Shown piece by piece: positions 26,572 through 35,825 of a stretch of 60,801 nucleotides of DNA. Under the pieces are notes generated by a model. It saw nothing but the letters and a program-made list of their open reading frames with translations, made no database searches and had not been told where the DNA came from. This stretch comes from an uncultured Desulfovibrionaceae bacterium (lineage in GTDB: Bacteria > Desulfobacterota > Desulfovibrionia > Desulfovibrionales > Desulfovibrionaceae), in the NCBI GenBank assembly GCA_949741925.1, contig CATJOY010000060.1, positions 1 through 60,801 on the forward strand, written 5' to 3'. A program made the translations under genes and the position numbers. Position 1 is the first letter of the stretch. Every line of letters starts with the position of its first letter.

Positions 26572-27315
26572 ATGAGTAACGAGGATAGGATTGCGGTTGT
26601 CACTGGAGGATCGCGGGGTATTGGCAGGGCTATCGCCCTTCGCCTAGCTCGCGAAGGGTTCAGCGTCTATTTTACCTATGTGGGGAATGAGGCTGCCGCC
26701 GCGGAAACCCTTGCGGGCATTGAAGCGGCCGGGGGCAAAGGCAGAGCCTTTCGCCTGGATGTGAGCGATCTTGATGCTGTGGCCGAATTTTTTAAAAACG
26801 AGATTAAGGACGCCGGGGCGTTGGAGGCGCTTGTCAACAACGCCGGCATCACCAAGGATGGTCTTATCCTGCGCATGAAGGATGAAGACTGGAACCGGGT
26901 GCTGGATGTGGATTTGCGCGGCGCCTTTGCCTGCTTGCGGGAGGCGGCCAAAATTATGACCCGTCGGCGTTGTGGCCGGATCATCAATATCAGTTCCGTT
27001 GTCGGCCAGATGGGCAACGCCGGGCAGATCAATTATGTTTCGGCCAAAGCCGGTTTGATCGGCATGACCAAAGCCGCCGCCAAGGAGCTTGCCTCGCGTT
27101 CCGTTACCGTTAACGCTATTGCCCCGGGGTTCATTGAAACCGAGATGACCGATGCGTTGACGGATGATCTGCGTGCCGCTTACCTGGAGCATATACCGCT
27201 CAAACGTTTCGGTTCAGCCGAGGAAGTGGCTTCGGCCGTAGCCTTTTTGGTTTCGGAAGAGGCCGGATATATTACGGGCCAGGTTTTGGCCGTGAACGGC
27301 GGCCTGTACTGCTGA
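26572..27315 (+). CDS. fabG: 3-oxoacyl-ACP reductase
   Basis: FabG reduces 3-oxoacyl-ACP with NADPH. Motifs are [10 protein letters not shown] (11-20), NNAG (89-92), Ser142, Tyr155 and Lys159 (YVSAK), and the end [13 protein letters not shown]. Length is 247 residues. Its place between fabH and acpP separates it from the other SDR at 5356, which lacks such context. Confidence 0.96.
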   Translation: MSNEDRIAVVTGGSRGIGRAIALRLAREGFSVYFTYVGNEAAAAETLAGIEAAGGKGRAFRLDVSDLDAVAEFFKNEIKDAGALEALVNNAGITKDGLILRMKDEDWNRVLDVDLRGAFACLREAAKIMTRRRCGRIINISSVVGQMGNAGQINYVSAKAGLIGMTKAAAKELASRSVTVNAIAPGFIETEMTDALTDDLRAAYLEHIPLKRFGSAEEVASAVAFLVSEEAGYITGQVLAVNGGLYC

Positions 27316-27448
27316 ACGGCGGCCCGCTTTGCGCCGCCGCAAAGGAATACTCTGGTTGATGACGCGCCGCATTTGCGCTGCGTTTCACGAGGGCCGGGAA
27401 CTTTTTCGGGCCCGAATTACAAAACATGTATTTTTCTGGAGGCTTTCA

Positions 27449-27682
27449 ATGTCTGTTGAAGAAAAAGTAAAGAAAATCATTATGGATCAACTCAGTGTCG
27501 CTGCCGATGAAGTGAAGCCCGAGGCCTCCTTCATTGAAGATCTCGGCGCTGATTCCCTGGATTTGACCGAGCTGATCATGGCTATGGAAGAAGAATTTGA
27601 GATTGAAATTGAAGATGAAGATGCCCAGAAGATTCTCAAAGTTAAGGATGCCATCGATTATATCAACACCCGGCAGGGGTAG
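27449..27682 (+). CDS. acpP: acyl carrier protein
   Basis: This 77-residue acidic protein carries growing acyl chains on 4'-phosphopantetheine attached to Ser36 in [10 protein letters not shown]. The C-terminal helix [18 protein letters not shown] is standard. The ATG at 27449 follows CTGGAGG. The gene is followed by a 424-base gap before fabF, longer than usual, with a hairpin just after the stop. Confidence 0.97.
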   Translation: MSVEEKVKKIIMDQLSVAADEVKPEASFIEDLGADSLDLTELIMAMEEEFEIEIEDEDAQKILKVKDAIDYINTRQG

Positions 27683-28106
27683 GGCAGCGCCTCTGGGTAT
27701 TGCCCCGCACGGATTTGCCGGCAAATCTTTGTGACCACACGGTTGCAGGCGGCTTATCGGTCGTTGAGCAATTGCGCGCGGCGCGAAATGCTATACCGTG
27801 CTCTATCGCGCCCCCGGGTGAAGACATCCCTTTTGGAGGCCGGGGGAATGATGTTCGGGCCGTCCTGACCTTCGTCCCCATGGGGTACAGGAGCGGTGTT
27901 CCCGTATCCCCTTTTGCTTTTCCGCGAAAGGGCCCTCGGTGGAATTCGGGGTATGCCCCGGCCGTTGGAGGCATACGGAATACGGCGTTACAGGGTGCCC
28001 TCGGAGCGTTCCATGGTTTCCCGGCAGGCCCGGTTTGCCGGGCCGCCAGGAAGATTGACGCGATCTCAGGGGCGGCGTCCCTTTGCATTGCGGTAAGGAT
28101 ACCATT
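27683..28106. other. long gap between acpP and fabF
   Basis: The gap has no convincing gene; the open frame 27700-28110 has no ribosome site and no recognisable sequence. A 16-bp palindrome GATTTGCCGGCAAATC (27712-27727) followed by TTTG lies 30 bases after acpP and could be a partial terminator or processing site. Further right are several short inverted repeats such as GGGGTATGCCCC. Confidence 0.45.
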
Positions 28107-29354
28107 ATGAGTAAAAAACGAGTCGTTATTACCGGCCTCTCCGCCATTACCCCGCTTGGCGGCGATGTTGCCGCGAGTTGGTCGAACCTGTTGGCCATGA
28201 AGTCCGGCGTAGGCCCGATAACGCTGTTTGACGCCTCAAAATTCAGTACCCGCATCGCCGGAGAGGTGAAGGGGTTTGAGCCCGAAAGCTACGGCATCTC
28301 TCCCAAGCTCGCCAAGCGCATGGATCGGTTTGTGCAACTCGCCGTGGCCGCGGGGCTCGCGGTGATCAGGGATTCCGGCCTTGAAGTGACCGACGCCAAC
28401 GCCCACCGTATCGGCTGCATGCTCGGCGTTGGTTTGGGAGGGCTTAGCACCATCGAGCTTTTCCACTCCCGGCTCGTGGAAGCAGGGCCATCAAAAGTTT
28501 CGCCTTTCATGATCCCGATGCTTATTTCCAATATGGCCCCCGGGCAGATAGCCATCCAGGCCAGTCTCAAAGGCACCAACGTCGTCTTGACCAGCGCTTG
28601 TTCCTCGGGCTTGCACGCCATTGGCCACGCTTACTGTGAAATTCTGCTTGGCCGTTGCGATGCCATGGTTACCGGCGGCGTTGAATCCACCATTACCCCC
28701 ATGGGGGTCTCCGGCTTTACCGCCCTCAAGGCCCTTTCCTCCCGCAACGAGGCCCCGGAAAAGGCTTCCCGTCCTTTTGATCGGGATCGTGATGGCTTTG
28801 TCATTGGCGAGGGCGGCGGCATGTTTGTTGTTGAAAGCCTGGAACACGCCAGGGCGCGCGGCGCTTCCATCCACGCCGAAATCATCGGATTCGGCGCGGC
28901 CTGCGATGCCTACCATATGACCGCTCCGGATGAAAACGGCGCGGGGCTGGCTCAGGCCATGCGCAATGCTCTGGCTGAAGCGGATCTGCCGCCGGAAGCC
29001 ATTGACCACATCAATGCCCATGGCACCTCAACGCAGTTGAACGACCTGTGCGAAACCCGCAGCATCAAAAGTGTTTTTGGCCGGCATGCCTACAAAATCG
29101 CCATCTGCGCCAATAAATCGCAGACCGGCCACTTGCTTGGCGGCGCCGGGGGCATGGAAAGCGTTTTCAGCGCTTTGAGCCTTGAAACCGGTATCGTGCC
29201 CGGTACTATGAATCTGGAAAACCCTGCTCCCGAATGCGATCTCAACTACATGGCCGACGGTCCTAAGAAATTGGATCCCCAATATGTTCTTTGCAACTCC
29301 GCCGGCTTTGGCAGCACCAATGTGAGCATGCTTTACAAAAAATGGGAAGGGTAA
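28107..29354 (+). CDS. fabF: 3-oxoacyl-ACP synthase II
   Basis: FabF elongates acyl-ACP with malonyl-ACP. The active site is complete: Cys165 (TSACSSG), His305 (NAHGTST), Lys337 and His342 (NKSQTGHLLGGAGG). The 415-residue length is typical, and the start MSKKRVVITG follows GTAAGGAT. The upstream gap of 424 bases suggests it can be transcribed or processed separately from acpP. glyA follows 36 bases later. Confidence 0.97.
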   Translation: MSKKRVVITGLSAITPLGGDVAASWSNLLAMKSGVGPITLFDASKFSTRIAGEVKGFEPESYGISPKLAKRMDRFVQLAVAAGLAVIRDSGLEVTDANAHRIGCMLGVGLGGLSTIELFHSRLVEAGPSKVSPFMIPMLISNMAPGQIAIQASLKGTNVVLTSACSSGLHAIGHAYCEILLGRCDAMVTGGVESTITPMGVSGFTALKALSSRNEAPEKASRPFDRDRDGFVIGEGGGMFVVESLEHARARGASIHAEIIGFGAACDAYHMTAPDENGAGLAQAMRNALAEADLPPEAIDHINAHGTSTQLNDLCETRSIKSVFGRHAYKIAICANKSQTGHLLGGAGGMESVFSALSLETGIVPGTMNLENPAPECDLNYMADGPKKLDPQYVLCNSAGFGSTNVSMLYKKWEG

Positions 29355-29390
29355 CCGGGTTCCCCGGCCTTCCCGAGTAAGGATACAGCC

Positions 29391-30626
29391 ATGGAAGAAC
29401 TTTTGATGGAAGACCCTGAGCTTGGCAAAGCCGTTTTGCTGGAAATGAACCGCCAGCAAACCAAGCTGGAGCTTATTGCCTCTGAAAACTTTGTCTCCCC
29501 CGCGGTGCGCCAGGCCCAGGGCTCTGTATTGACCCATAAATACGCCGAAGGGTACCCCGGCAAGCGTTATTACGGCGGTTGCGAGTTTGTGGATATCGCC
29601 GAAAACCTGGCCATAGACCGCGCCAAACAGCTTTTCGGCGCGGAGTACGTCAACGTGCAGCCCCACGCGGGCAGCCAAGCCAACATGGCCTCGTACTTTG
29701 CCCTGGCCCAGCCCGGAGCCACTGTGCTCGGCATGAACCTCTCCCACGGCGGGCACTTAACCCACGGCAGCCCGGTCAACTTCTCCGGCAGGCTGTATAC
29801 CTTTGTGGCCTATGGCGTGGGCAGGGATGGCTATATTGATTACGATGAAGTGGAAAAGGCCGCCAAAGAGCATAAGCCTGCCGTTATTGTGGCCGGGGCC
29901 AGCGCTTATCCCCGCGCTCTTGATTTTCAGAAGTTCCGGGCCATTGCCGACGCGGTCGGGGCCAAACTTATGGTTGATATGGCCCATATCGCGGGCTTGG
30001 TGGCTGTGGGTCTTCATCCCAGCCCCATCGGCCAGGCCCATGTCACCACCACCACGACCCATAAAACCTTGCGCGGTCCCCGAGGAGGCATGATTCTTTC
30101 CGGCGAAGAATTCGGCAAGGGCTTGAACAGCCAGATTTTCCCCGGCATACAGGGTGGCCCGTTGATGCACGTTATCGCGGCCAAGGCCGTGGCCTTTGGA
30201 GAAGCCTTGAAACCCTCCTTTAAAGTGTACCAACAGCAGGTTTTGGATAACGCCAAAGCCCTGGCCAAAACCCTGATTGATGCCGGGTTTGAACTGGTTT
30301 CCGGCGGTACGGACAACCATCTCATGCTGGTGGATCTGACCAACAAGGATGTTACCGGTAAGGAAGCCGAACACGCCTTGGATCTTGCGGGCATCACCGT
30401 AAACAAAAATACCGTGCCCTTTGAAACCCGCTCGCCCTTTGTCACCTCCGGCATCCGTATCGGTACCCCGGCCTTGACGACCCGCGGCATGGATGAAGAG
30501 GATATGGCCACGGTCGGCGGGTGGATCAATGAGGCCATTGAATCCCGGAACAACGAAACCAGATTGGCCGAACTTTCGCGCAAGGTTGAGGCCTTTGCTC
30601 GAGAATTTCCTCTGTACGCCTGGTAG
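29391..30626 (+). CDS. glyA: serine hydroxymethyltransferase
   Basis: GlyA converts serine and THF to glycine and 5,10-methylene-THF. The PLP lysine is Lys225 in [51 protein letters not shown] and [10 protein letters not shown] are unmistakable (motifs quoted in separate parts of the chain near residues 28-62 and 196-205). Length is 411 residues. The gene closes the fab block, as in Desulfovibrio, and a perfect terminator follows. Confidence 0.97.
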   Translation: MEELLMEDPELGKAVLLEMNRQQTKLELIASENFVSPAVRQAQGSVLTHKYAEGYPGKRYYGGCEFVDIAENLAIDRAKQLFGAEYVNVQPHAGSQANMASYFALAQPGATVLGMNLSHGGHLTHGSPVNFSGRLYTFVAYGVGRDGYIDYDEVEKAAKEHKPAVIVAGASAYPRALDFQKFRAIADAVGAKLMVDMAHIAGLVAVGLHPSPIGQAHVTTTTTHKTLRGPRGGMILSGEEFGKGLNSQIFPGIQGGPLMHVIAAKAVAFGEALKPSFKVYQQQVLDNAKALAKTLIDAGFELVSGGTDNHLMLVDLTNKDVTGKEAEHALDLAGITVNKNTVPFETRSPFVTSGIRIGTPALTTRGMDEEDMATVGGWINEAIESRNNETRLAELSRKVEAFAREFPLYAW

Positions 30627-30650
30627 TTGTTGTTTTTCCGCATCACGCGT

Positions 30651-30690
30651 CAGAGCGCCGCTCCCCTCGGGAGCGGCGCTCTGTTCTTTG
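30651..30690 (+). terminator. terminator of glyA and the fab operon
   Basis: A perfect 15-bp stem (30651-30665 with 30669-30683, three-base loop) is followed by TTCTTT. Confidence 0.85.
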
Positions 30691-30906
30691 ACGAGGCCAT
30701 TCTTTTTGGATCGTGCCGAGAAGACGCGGGCAGGGCTTCAGGCGTTCCGGGCTTCAATGCCGGAGCGCCGCTTGAGGTCTCCCCAGCAGGTTCGTAGATG
30801 GGCGTGTTGCTTTATTGCGCGGCGCGGATGGCCCGGCCTGGCGGGCTGAACCTCGCTTCTTGCCGCGGTAAGGCTTGGGAAACGACCTGCGGGAGCTTCG
30901 GAGGTA

Positions 30907-30933
30907 CGCCGGGCGTCAGGGCGACGCCCGGCG
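30907..30933 (-). terminator. hairpin after pgk
   Basis: CGCCGGGCGTC and GACGCCCGGCG form a perfect 11-bp stem around a 5-base loop, ten bases after the pgk stop. It has no T-run, so it may stabilise the 3' end or act with Rho. Confidence 0.5.
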
Positions 30934-30943
30934 CGGCTGGGGC

Positions 30944-32116
30944 TTAGCCCCTGCCTTCCAGGGCTGCCACGCCGGGCAGGGTTTTGCCTTCCAAAAATTC
31001 CAGGAACGCTCCGCCTCCGGTAGAGCGATAGGATATGCCATCAGCAACGCCAAAGGCATCAATGGCCGCCAGCGTATCGCCGCCGCCGGCAATGGAAAAG
31101 GCGGAACTAGCAGCGACAGCTTTGCACAGGGCTTCCGTTCCCTTGCTGAAGGGGGGCAATTCAAAGGCTCCCACCGGGCCGTTCCAAACAATGGTTTTGG
31201 CGGCCTTGAGCAGCTCGGCATAATGCCGCGCGGTTTCAGGTCCGATATCCAGGATCATGTCAGCCTCGCCGACCTCCGAGACCTTTTTGACGGCGGCCGG
31301 GGCCGTGGGGGCAAACTCGGGGCCTACCACAACATCTGTGGGCAAGGGAATTGCGCCGCCTTTATCCCGGGCGGCCTGCATCAGCCGGGCGGCCTCTTCC
31401 ACCAACTCCGGCTCGTATAGGGATTTGCCCACCGGATACCCGGCGGCCTTGAGGAAGTTGTTGGCAATGCCGCCGCCGACAATGAGCGAATCCACTTTGG
31501 CGGTCAGGGCGTCAAGAATGGTGAGCTTTGTGGAAACCTTGGCCCCGCCGATAATGGCGATCAGGGGGCGGGCCGGCGCATTCAGGGCTTTGCCCAGGGC
31601 TTCCAGTTCGCCCGCCAGAAGAGGACCGGCGCAGGCCTTGGGCGCGAACCCGGCCACGCCGCAGGTTGAGGCCTCGGCTCTGTGGGCGGTGCCAAAGGCA
31701 TCCATGACAAAAATATCGCACAAGGCCGCGTATTGTTTACTGAGTTCGTCTGAATTTTTTTTCTCGCCCTTGTTGAAGCGAACGTTTTCAAAAAGGACGA
31801 TCTGCCCGGGGTTGATCGCATAGCCGTTGCGATAGTCTTTGACCAGCGGCACAGGACGCCCCAGCAACGCGGCAATGTGCTCCGCCACCGGAGCCAGGGA
31901 GAATTCCTCGGCATATTCGCCTTCGGTGGGACGGCCGAGGTGAGAGCAGACCATCACGGCGGCTCCGGCCTGCAGGGCGGCCTGCATGGTCGGCAGCGCG
32001 GCGCGGATACGGGCGTCCGAGGCGACCTTGCCGTTTTTTATGGGGACATTGAGATCTTCACGAATAAGAACGCGTTTTCCTTTGAGATCCAGATCTGACA
32101 TTGCAGTGATAGACAT
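30944..32116 (-). CDS. pgk: phosphoglycerate kinase
   Basis: Pgk interconverts 1,3-bisphosphoglycerate and 3-phosphoglycerate with ADP/ATP in glycolysis. The 390-residue protein has [12 protein letters not shown] (usually DFNVP), [37 protein letters not shown] and the nucleotide loop [10 protein letters not shown], and ends [18 protein letters not shown]. The ATG at 32116 follows AGGGAG; an upstream in-frame start lacks support. It lies 107 bases after proB on the same strand. Confidence 0.97.
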   Translation of the reverse strand: MSITAMSDLDLKGKRVLIREDLNVPIKNGKVASDARIRAALPTMQAALQAGAAVMVCSHLGRPTEGEYAEEFSLAPVAEHIAALLGRPVPLVKDYRNGYAINPGQIVLFENVRFNKGEKKNSDELSKQYAALCDIFVMDAFGTAHRAEASTCGVAGFAPKACAGPLLAGELEALGKALNAPARPLIAIIGGAKVSTKLTILDALTAKVDSLIVGGGIANNFLKAAGYPVGKSLYEPELVEEAARLMQAARDKGGAIPLPTDVVVGPEFAPTAPAAVKKVSEVGEADMILDIGPETARHYAELLKAAKTIVWNGPVGAFELPPFSKGTEALCKAVAASSAFSIAGGGDTLAAIDAFGVADGISYRSTGGGAFLEFLEGKTLPGVAALEGRG

Positions 32117-32223
32117 ACGTGACTCCCTTGTGTCAAAGAATAGTGCTTGCGGATGCCGCCGCAAAGGGGCGTTGCGCATATTCCGGAAGGCTGTGGCGGC
32201 GCGGGCTGCCGGGCGTTTCCGGT

Positions 32224-33357
32224 TTACATGGCCGCGTGCAGCAGCATGTTGTCTCTATGAACGGCCTCGTGGTACCTGTTTTCCTCATCGCCCAGGCTGG
32301 GCAGGGTTTTCCCCATAATGCGCCGGATCTCCCCGGCGGCATAGTTTGTGAGCCCCACGCCGAGCAGAGCGCCTTTATCATCTATAATGCGGATAAGATC
32401 GCCCTTGCCGAAACTGCCGTCTACGCGGGTGATGCCGGCGGGCAATAAACTTTTGCCGCCCGAGAGCAAGGCCCGGGCAGCTCCCGGGTCAATGTGCAGA
32501 GCCCCGGCCGGGTCTTCGTTATAGGCCATCCAGAACTTGCGGCTGGAGACGGCTTTTTCCCCGGCATGAACCCAGGTGCCCACGCTTTCGCCGTCAAAAA
32601 GGCGGAGCAGAATGCCGGGTTCCCGCCCGGGGATAACGGCCGTGGGGATGCCGATCTGAGCGGCGCGGCGGGCAGCCAGCAGCTTGGAATACATTCCCCC
32701 TGAGCCGAGGCTGGTCTTGCCGCCGCAGAGGCCTTCAAGATTGAGGGTTTCTATGTTTTCAATGCAGGGCAAAATTGCCGCTTTGGGGTCTTTATCCGGG
32801 GAGGCGCCGAAGACGCCCGGCGCGGAGGTCAGATTGACGAAGAGATCCGCTTCAGTAAGGTTGAGCAACAGGCTGGAGAGATTGTCGTTATCGCCGAACT
32901 TGAGATCCTGCACGGCCACGCTGTCGTTTTCGTTTACTACAGGAATAGCCCGCCAGGCCAACAGGGAGGCAAAGGTATTGCGGGCGTTGAGAAAGCGCCC
33001 CCGGCTGCGCAGATCATCCCGGGTCAGCAAGATTTGAGCGGAAATTTTTCCCCGGGCCGCGAAGGCCAGATCGTACAGATGCATTAAACGGCTCTGGCCG
33101 ATGGCGGCGGCGGCTTGCTTATGGGGCAGCCCGGCGATTCGGCTTTTTTTGAGCACGCCCCGGCCCGCGGCCACCGCGCCTGAAGAAACGAGAACAATGG
33201 AGAGATCCCGGTCATGCAGGGCGGCAATTTGGGAAACGAGGTGCTCAATGCGTTCCCCATCCAGCCCTTCGGCTCCGGCCAGCACGGCGCTGCCTACTTT
33301 GATCAGAACACGGCGGGCTTTTTTCAGGCGGCTGTGTTTTTCTTGTTGCCACGTCAT
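32224..33357 (-). CDS. proB: glutamate 5-kinase
   Basis: ProB phosphorylates glutamate in the first step of proline synthesis. The amino-acid kinase domain shows [36 protein letters not shown] and [11 protein letters not shown]; a C-terminal PUA domain (residues about 280-360) is present with [13 protein letters not shown] and GDLIRIID. Length is 377 residues. The ATG at 33357 has AGGAAG upstream. proA is not adjacent, but proC is 4 kb away. The proB-pgk order suggests a shared transcript. Confidence 0.96.
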   Translation of the reverse strand: MTWQQEKHSRLKKARRVLIKVGSAVLAGAEGLDGERIEHLVSQIAALHDRDLSIVLVSSGAVAAGRGVLKKSRIAGLPHKQAAAAIGQSRLMHLYDLAFAARGKISAQILLTRDDLRSRGRFLNARNTFASLLAWRAIPVVNENDSVAVQDLKFGDNDNLSSLLLNLTEADLFVNLTSAPGVFGASPDKDPKAAILPCIENIETLNLEGLCGGKTSLGSGGMYSKLLAARRAAQIGIPTAVIPGREPGILLRLFDGESVGTWVHAGEKAVSSRKFWMAYNEDPAGALHIDPGAARALLSGGKSLLPAGITRVDGSFGKGDLIRIIDDKGALLGVGLTNYAAGEIRRIMGKTLPSLGDEENRYHEAVHRDNMLLHAAM

Positions 33358-33480
33358 TATTGAACTTCCTATAAATAAGCGGAAAGGCGCGGCCCAAGCG
33401 CTCCCGCCCGGGAGCAGGCGCGGCCCGTTACGATACGGACACAGCATACTGCATGCCCGCCTGATTTGCACGAGGAAAGC

Positions 33481-33822
33481 ATGGGCTCAGGAACATTTTT
33501 CAAACAGGTCTACGCCTTGGTTGCCGCCATTCCCCAAGGCCGGGTTATGACCTACGGTCAGATTGCCCGTTGCTTGGGCGGGCTGTATTCGGCCCGGGTA
33601 GTCGGCTTTGCCATGAGCGCGGCCCCGGCGGCGAGAGGGCTGCCCTGCCACCGGGTGGTCAACCGCGAAGGCCGAATGGCCGGAAAAAGCATTTTTGGCG
33701 GCGCGGCTGAACAACGCCGCATGCTGGAGGCCGAAGGCGTGCCTTTCAAAAAGAACGGCTGTGTTGACCTTGCTGCCTGCCGATTTGAACCGGATGAGCA
33801 GCCGGAGCGCTTCCCGCGGTAA
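33481..33822 (+). CDS. alkyltransferase-like DNA-binding domain protein (MGMT family)
   Basis: This 113-residue protein is only the C-terminal DNA-binding domain of O6-alkylguanine transferases. IPQGRVMTYGQIAR is the recognition helix and LPCHRVVNREG contains the acceptor Cys56. Typical alkyltransferase-like (ATL, YbaZ) proteins of this size have Trp or another residue in place of the Cys, while true Ogt/Ada domains are longer. So it may be a minimal repair enzyme or an ATL that kept its cysteine. The ATG at 33481 follows GAGGAAAGC. It is divergent from proB. Confidence 0.82.
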   Translation: MGSGTFFKQVYALVAAIPQGRVMTYGQIARCLGGLYSARVVGFAMSAAPAARGLPCHRVVNREGRMAGKSIFGGAAEQRRMLEAEGVPFKKNGCVDLAACRFEPDEQPERFPR

Positions 33823-34168
33823 ATGCCGGTGACGGTACTCTGCCGCTCCCCCTGGTTCCGGCATCCTTCGGGAATAGGTTCCCGTTCGAGTTTTGTCGCC
33901 GGACCGCCTTCATTCGTTTTTTCATCTTTTTTACCCAAGAAGCCATGCGCGGTTGCGTAGAGGCCATAGAGCGGGAAATTTCCTCAGCCTCTGAGAAATT
34001 CATGGTGAAAACGATATTTTTATTGATTTTGAAAATCAAATTCAATAAAAAGGAAAAACAGAACGCGCAAGGCAAGATGATCCGGGCAGCGGAACCGAGG
34101 AAAGCTGTGGCGGAACGCCGGCCCGATTCCCTATGCCTGTGCGGGCTGAAAACCATCAGGAGGAAGGT
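33823..34168. other. intergenic region with a Fur-like operator
   Basis: No gene is supported. The left part is GC-rich; 33960-34070 becomes AT-rich and contains the Fur-like box at 34024-34044. Confidence 0.5.
34024..34044. promoter_or_regulatory. Fur box, two overlapping 7-1-7 motifs
   Basis: TGATTTTGAAAATCA (34024-34038) is a perfect 7-1-7 palindrome of the Fur type (TGATAATnATTATCA). A second copy, TGAAAATCAAATTCA (34030-34044), overlaps it with the six-base shift known for Fur dimers, with one mismatch between its arms. It lies 125 bases before the DUF2325 gene. No promoter with good -35 and -10 boxes can be drawn with certainty. Confidence 0.7.
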
Positions 34169-34477
34169 ATGTGCGTGGCGCTTGTTGGGGGTATGGACCG
34201 ACTGAAGCGGGATTATGAGGGGGTGGCCAAACAGTTTGGGGTTCGCCTCAAGCTGTTCACCGGCAAGGAGGCTTGTCTGGTGGAGAGGCTGGGCTCGCCG
34301 GATATGGCCGTGCTGTGTACCCGCATGGTTTCGCACAATGCCAAAACCGAGGTGGTGCAGCGCAGCAGAACGCTTGGCATACCTGTTCGTTTTTTGAATA
34401 CCAACGGCGTATCCGGTCTGCGTACTTTCCTGACAGAGCTTATAACCGAAGGTCAGCCGGGGGTGGATGGTGTGTAG
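34169..34477 (+). CDS. DUF2325 domain protein
   Basis: This 102-residue protein starts MCVALVGGMDRLKRDYEGVAK and continues with LKLFTGKEACLVERLGSPD, VLCTRMVSHNAKTEVVQRS and GIPVRFLNTNGVSGLRTFL, the DUF2325 pattern. The role of the family is not known to me. AGGAGGAAGG precedes the ATG. The gene overlaps the next one by 11 bases, and a Fur box lies upstream, so iron control is likely; this is inference. Confidence 0.85.
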   Translation: MCVALVGGMDRLKRDYEGVAKQFGVRLKLFTGKEACLVERLGSPDMAVLCTRMVSHNAKTEVVQRSRTLGIPVRFLNTNGVSGLRTFLTELITEGQPGVDGV

Positions 34478-34784
34478 GTTGCGAGGGATTGCCGATCTGT
34501 GCCGCCGGGGCATGGAGGCCTTTGACGAGGGGCGCGGAGCGCAGGCTGATTTTTATCTGTATCAGGCCTTGCGTGAGGCCCGGGGGCTGCCTTCGCCGGT
34601 TCTTGAGGCCAAAATTATGAACAACATCGGGCTATTGGCAGCGCTTTCCGGCAGGCGGGAAGAGGCGGCGAGAATGCTTTCCGAAGCGCTGCGGCGTTTG
34701 GAGACCCGGGTCAGGACAGGCAGTTTGCATGCCGTCATTCTCAAGAATCTCAATAAGGTGAGTGGTTGCGCCCCAGAGGGCTGA
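34467..34784 (+). CDS. small TPR-like protein
   Basis: This 105-residue protein has two or three tetratricopeptide-like helix pairs: FDEGRGAQADFYLYQALREA, LEAKIMNNIGLLAALSGRRE and EAARMLSEALRRLETR. It has no signal peptide or membrane segment. Its start lies inside the end of the DUF2325 gene, so translation is coupled and the two products probably work together. A short imperfect hairpin (CTGCCTTTATAAAAAGGCGG) follows the stop. Confidence 0.7.
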   Translation: MVCRLRGIADLCRRGMEAFDEGRGAQADFYLYQALREARGLPSPVLEAKIMNNIGLLAALSGRREEAARMLSEALRRLETRVRTGSLHAVILKNLNKVSGCAPEG

Positions 34785-35064
34785 TAGACCGCAGCAAGCA
34801 GGCTGCCTTTATAAAAAGGCGGCCGACTTCATACATCTGTTGCTCCGTAGGTCGGGGCGGTGTACACAGGGTACATGTCCCCGAATTTTGGGGCCGGAAC
34901 CGCGAAGCGCGGGCCTGCCGCGGGAAATGTGGTTATCGGTCGGGCGCGGCGGACCTGAGTTGTTCCGCCGCGGGCCGTAATGGAAGGGCCGGGCGATGTG
35001 TCCGGCGGCCGGACGGAGGGATCCTCAGGCCCTCTGTTCCGGAGAGAGAATAAGGAGGCTATCC

Positions 35065-35694
35065 ATGAGTTGTTGTGAAGAGCATGATTCCGAACTGGTC
35101 CCCACTATTCAGGTGGGCAAACCGGTGCCTGAATTTACCATTTCCGTGTACAATCCTGTGGAGCATGGGTTTGAGGAACTCTCCTTGGCCCAGGCGCGTT
35201 CGCAAAAGAAGTGGACCGTGCTGTTTTTCTATCCGGCGGATTTTACCTTTGTCTGCCCTACGGAACTGGCCGACCTGGCCGACCAGCAGGACGTTCTTTC
35301 GGGATTGGGCGTTGAGCTGATATCCATGTCCACGGATACCAAGTTTGCCCATATGGCTTGGCGCAATTCCGAGCCGTTGCTCAAAAACGTGCAGTATAAA
35401 ATGGGCGAGGATCCCACCGGGGACATTGCCCGCCATTTCGGCATTTATGATGAGGAGAGCGGGTTGGCCCATAGGGGCACTTTTGTCATTGATCCCGATG
35501 GCATGCTGGTTGCCGCGGAGATCAACTTTGATAATGTGGGGCGCAATGCCAAGGAACTGGTTCGCAAACTCCAGGCAAACGTTTATCTCCGGGAGCACCC
35601 CGGCCAGGTCTGCCCGGCCAAGTGGGAACAAGGCGATAAAACGTTGACCCCTTCAGCGGAGATTGTCGGAAACGTGTACGATGCGCTGAAATAA
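35065..35694 (+). CDS. 2-Cys peroxiredoxin (AhpC/Prx1 type)
   Basis: This 209-residue enzyme reduces peroxides. The peroxidatic Cys64 is in FTFVCPTE and the resolving Cys183 in GQVCPAKW, so it is a typical 2-Cys peroxiredoxin. FYPADFTFVCPTEL, HRGTFVIDPDG and VGRNAKELVRKLQ also match. TAAGGAGG precedes the ATG. No ahpF or rubrerythrin gene is adjacent, so the electron donor is unknown. A perfect bidirectional terminator follows. The 280 bases upstream show no clear PerR or OxyR site. Confidence 0.95.
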   Translation: MSCCEEHDSELVPTIQVGKPVPEFTISVYNPVEHGFEELSLAQARSQKKWTVLFFYPADFTFVCPTELADLADQQDVLSGLGVELISMSTDTKFAHMAWRNSEPLLKNVQYKMGEDPTGDIARHFGIYDEESGLAHRGTFVIDPDGMLVAAEINFDNVGRNAKELVRKLQANVYLREHPGQVCPAKWEQGDKTLTPSAEIVGNVYDALK

Positions 35695-35747
35695 CTGCCG
35701 GTTCCGATGCCTCGGCCGCCTCGTTGGTCCGCGGGCTCAGGCGCGAC

Positions 35748-35784
35748 ACCGAAAAACCACCTGCCGCGCGGGTGGTTTTTCGGT
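35748..35784. terminator. bidirectional terminator
   Basis: A perfect 14-bp stem (ACCGAAAAACCACC at 35748-35761 with its complement at 35771-35784) has a 9-base loop. The A-run and T-run inside the stem serve both converging genes, the peroxiredoxin and the MFS gene. Confidence 0.75.
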
Positions 35785-35825
35785 GGTAAGCTGCCTATTG
35801 CCAGGCGTCGGCTTTTGAAACGTTC

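Larger units (their letters stand above)
30627..30943. other. intergenic region between glyA and pgk
   Basis: These 317 bases between converging genes hold the glyA terminator and the pgk hairpin. Nothing else is recognised. Confidence 0.5.

Noticed and set aside
27700..28110. Open frame of 136 codons between acpP and fabF
   Set aside because: No ribosome site, no family resemblance, and composition typical of GC-rich non-coding frames; it also overlaps the fabF start.
33945..34205. Open frame overlapping the Fur box
   Set aside because: AT-rich control DNA read by chance; DUF2325 starts inside it in another frame with a strong ribosome site.
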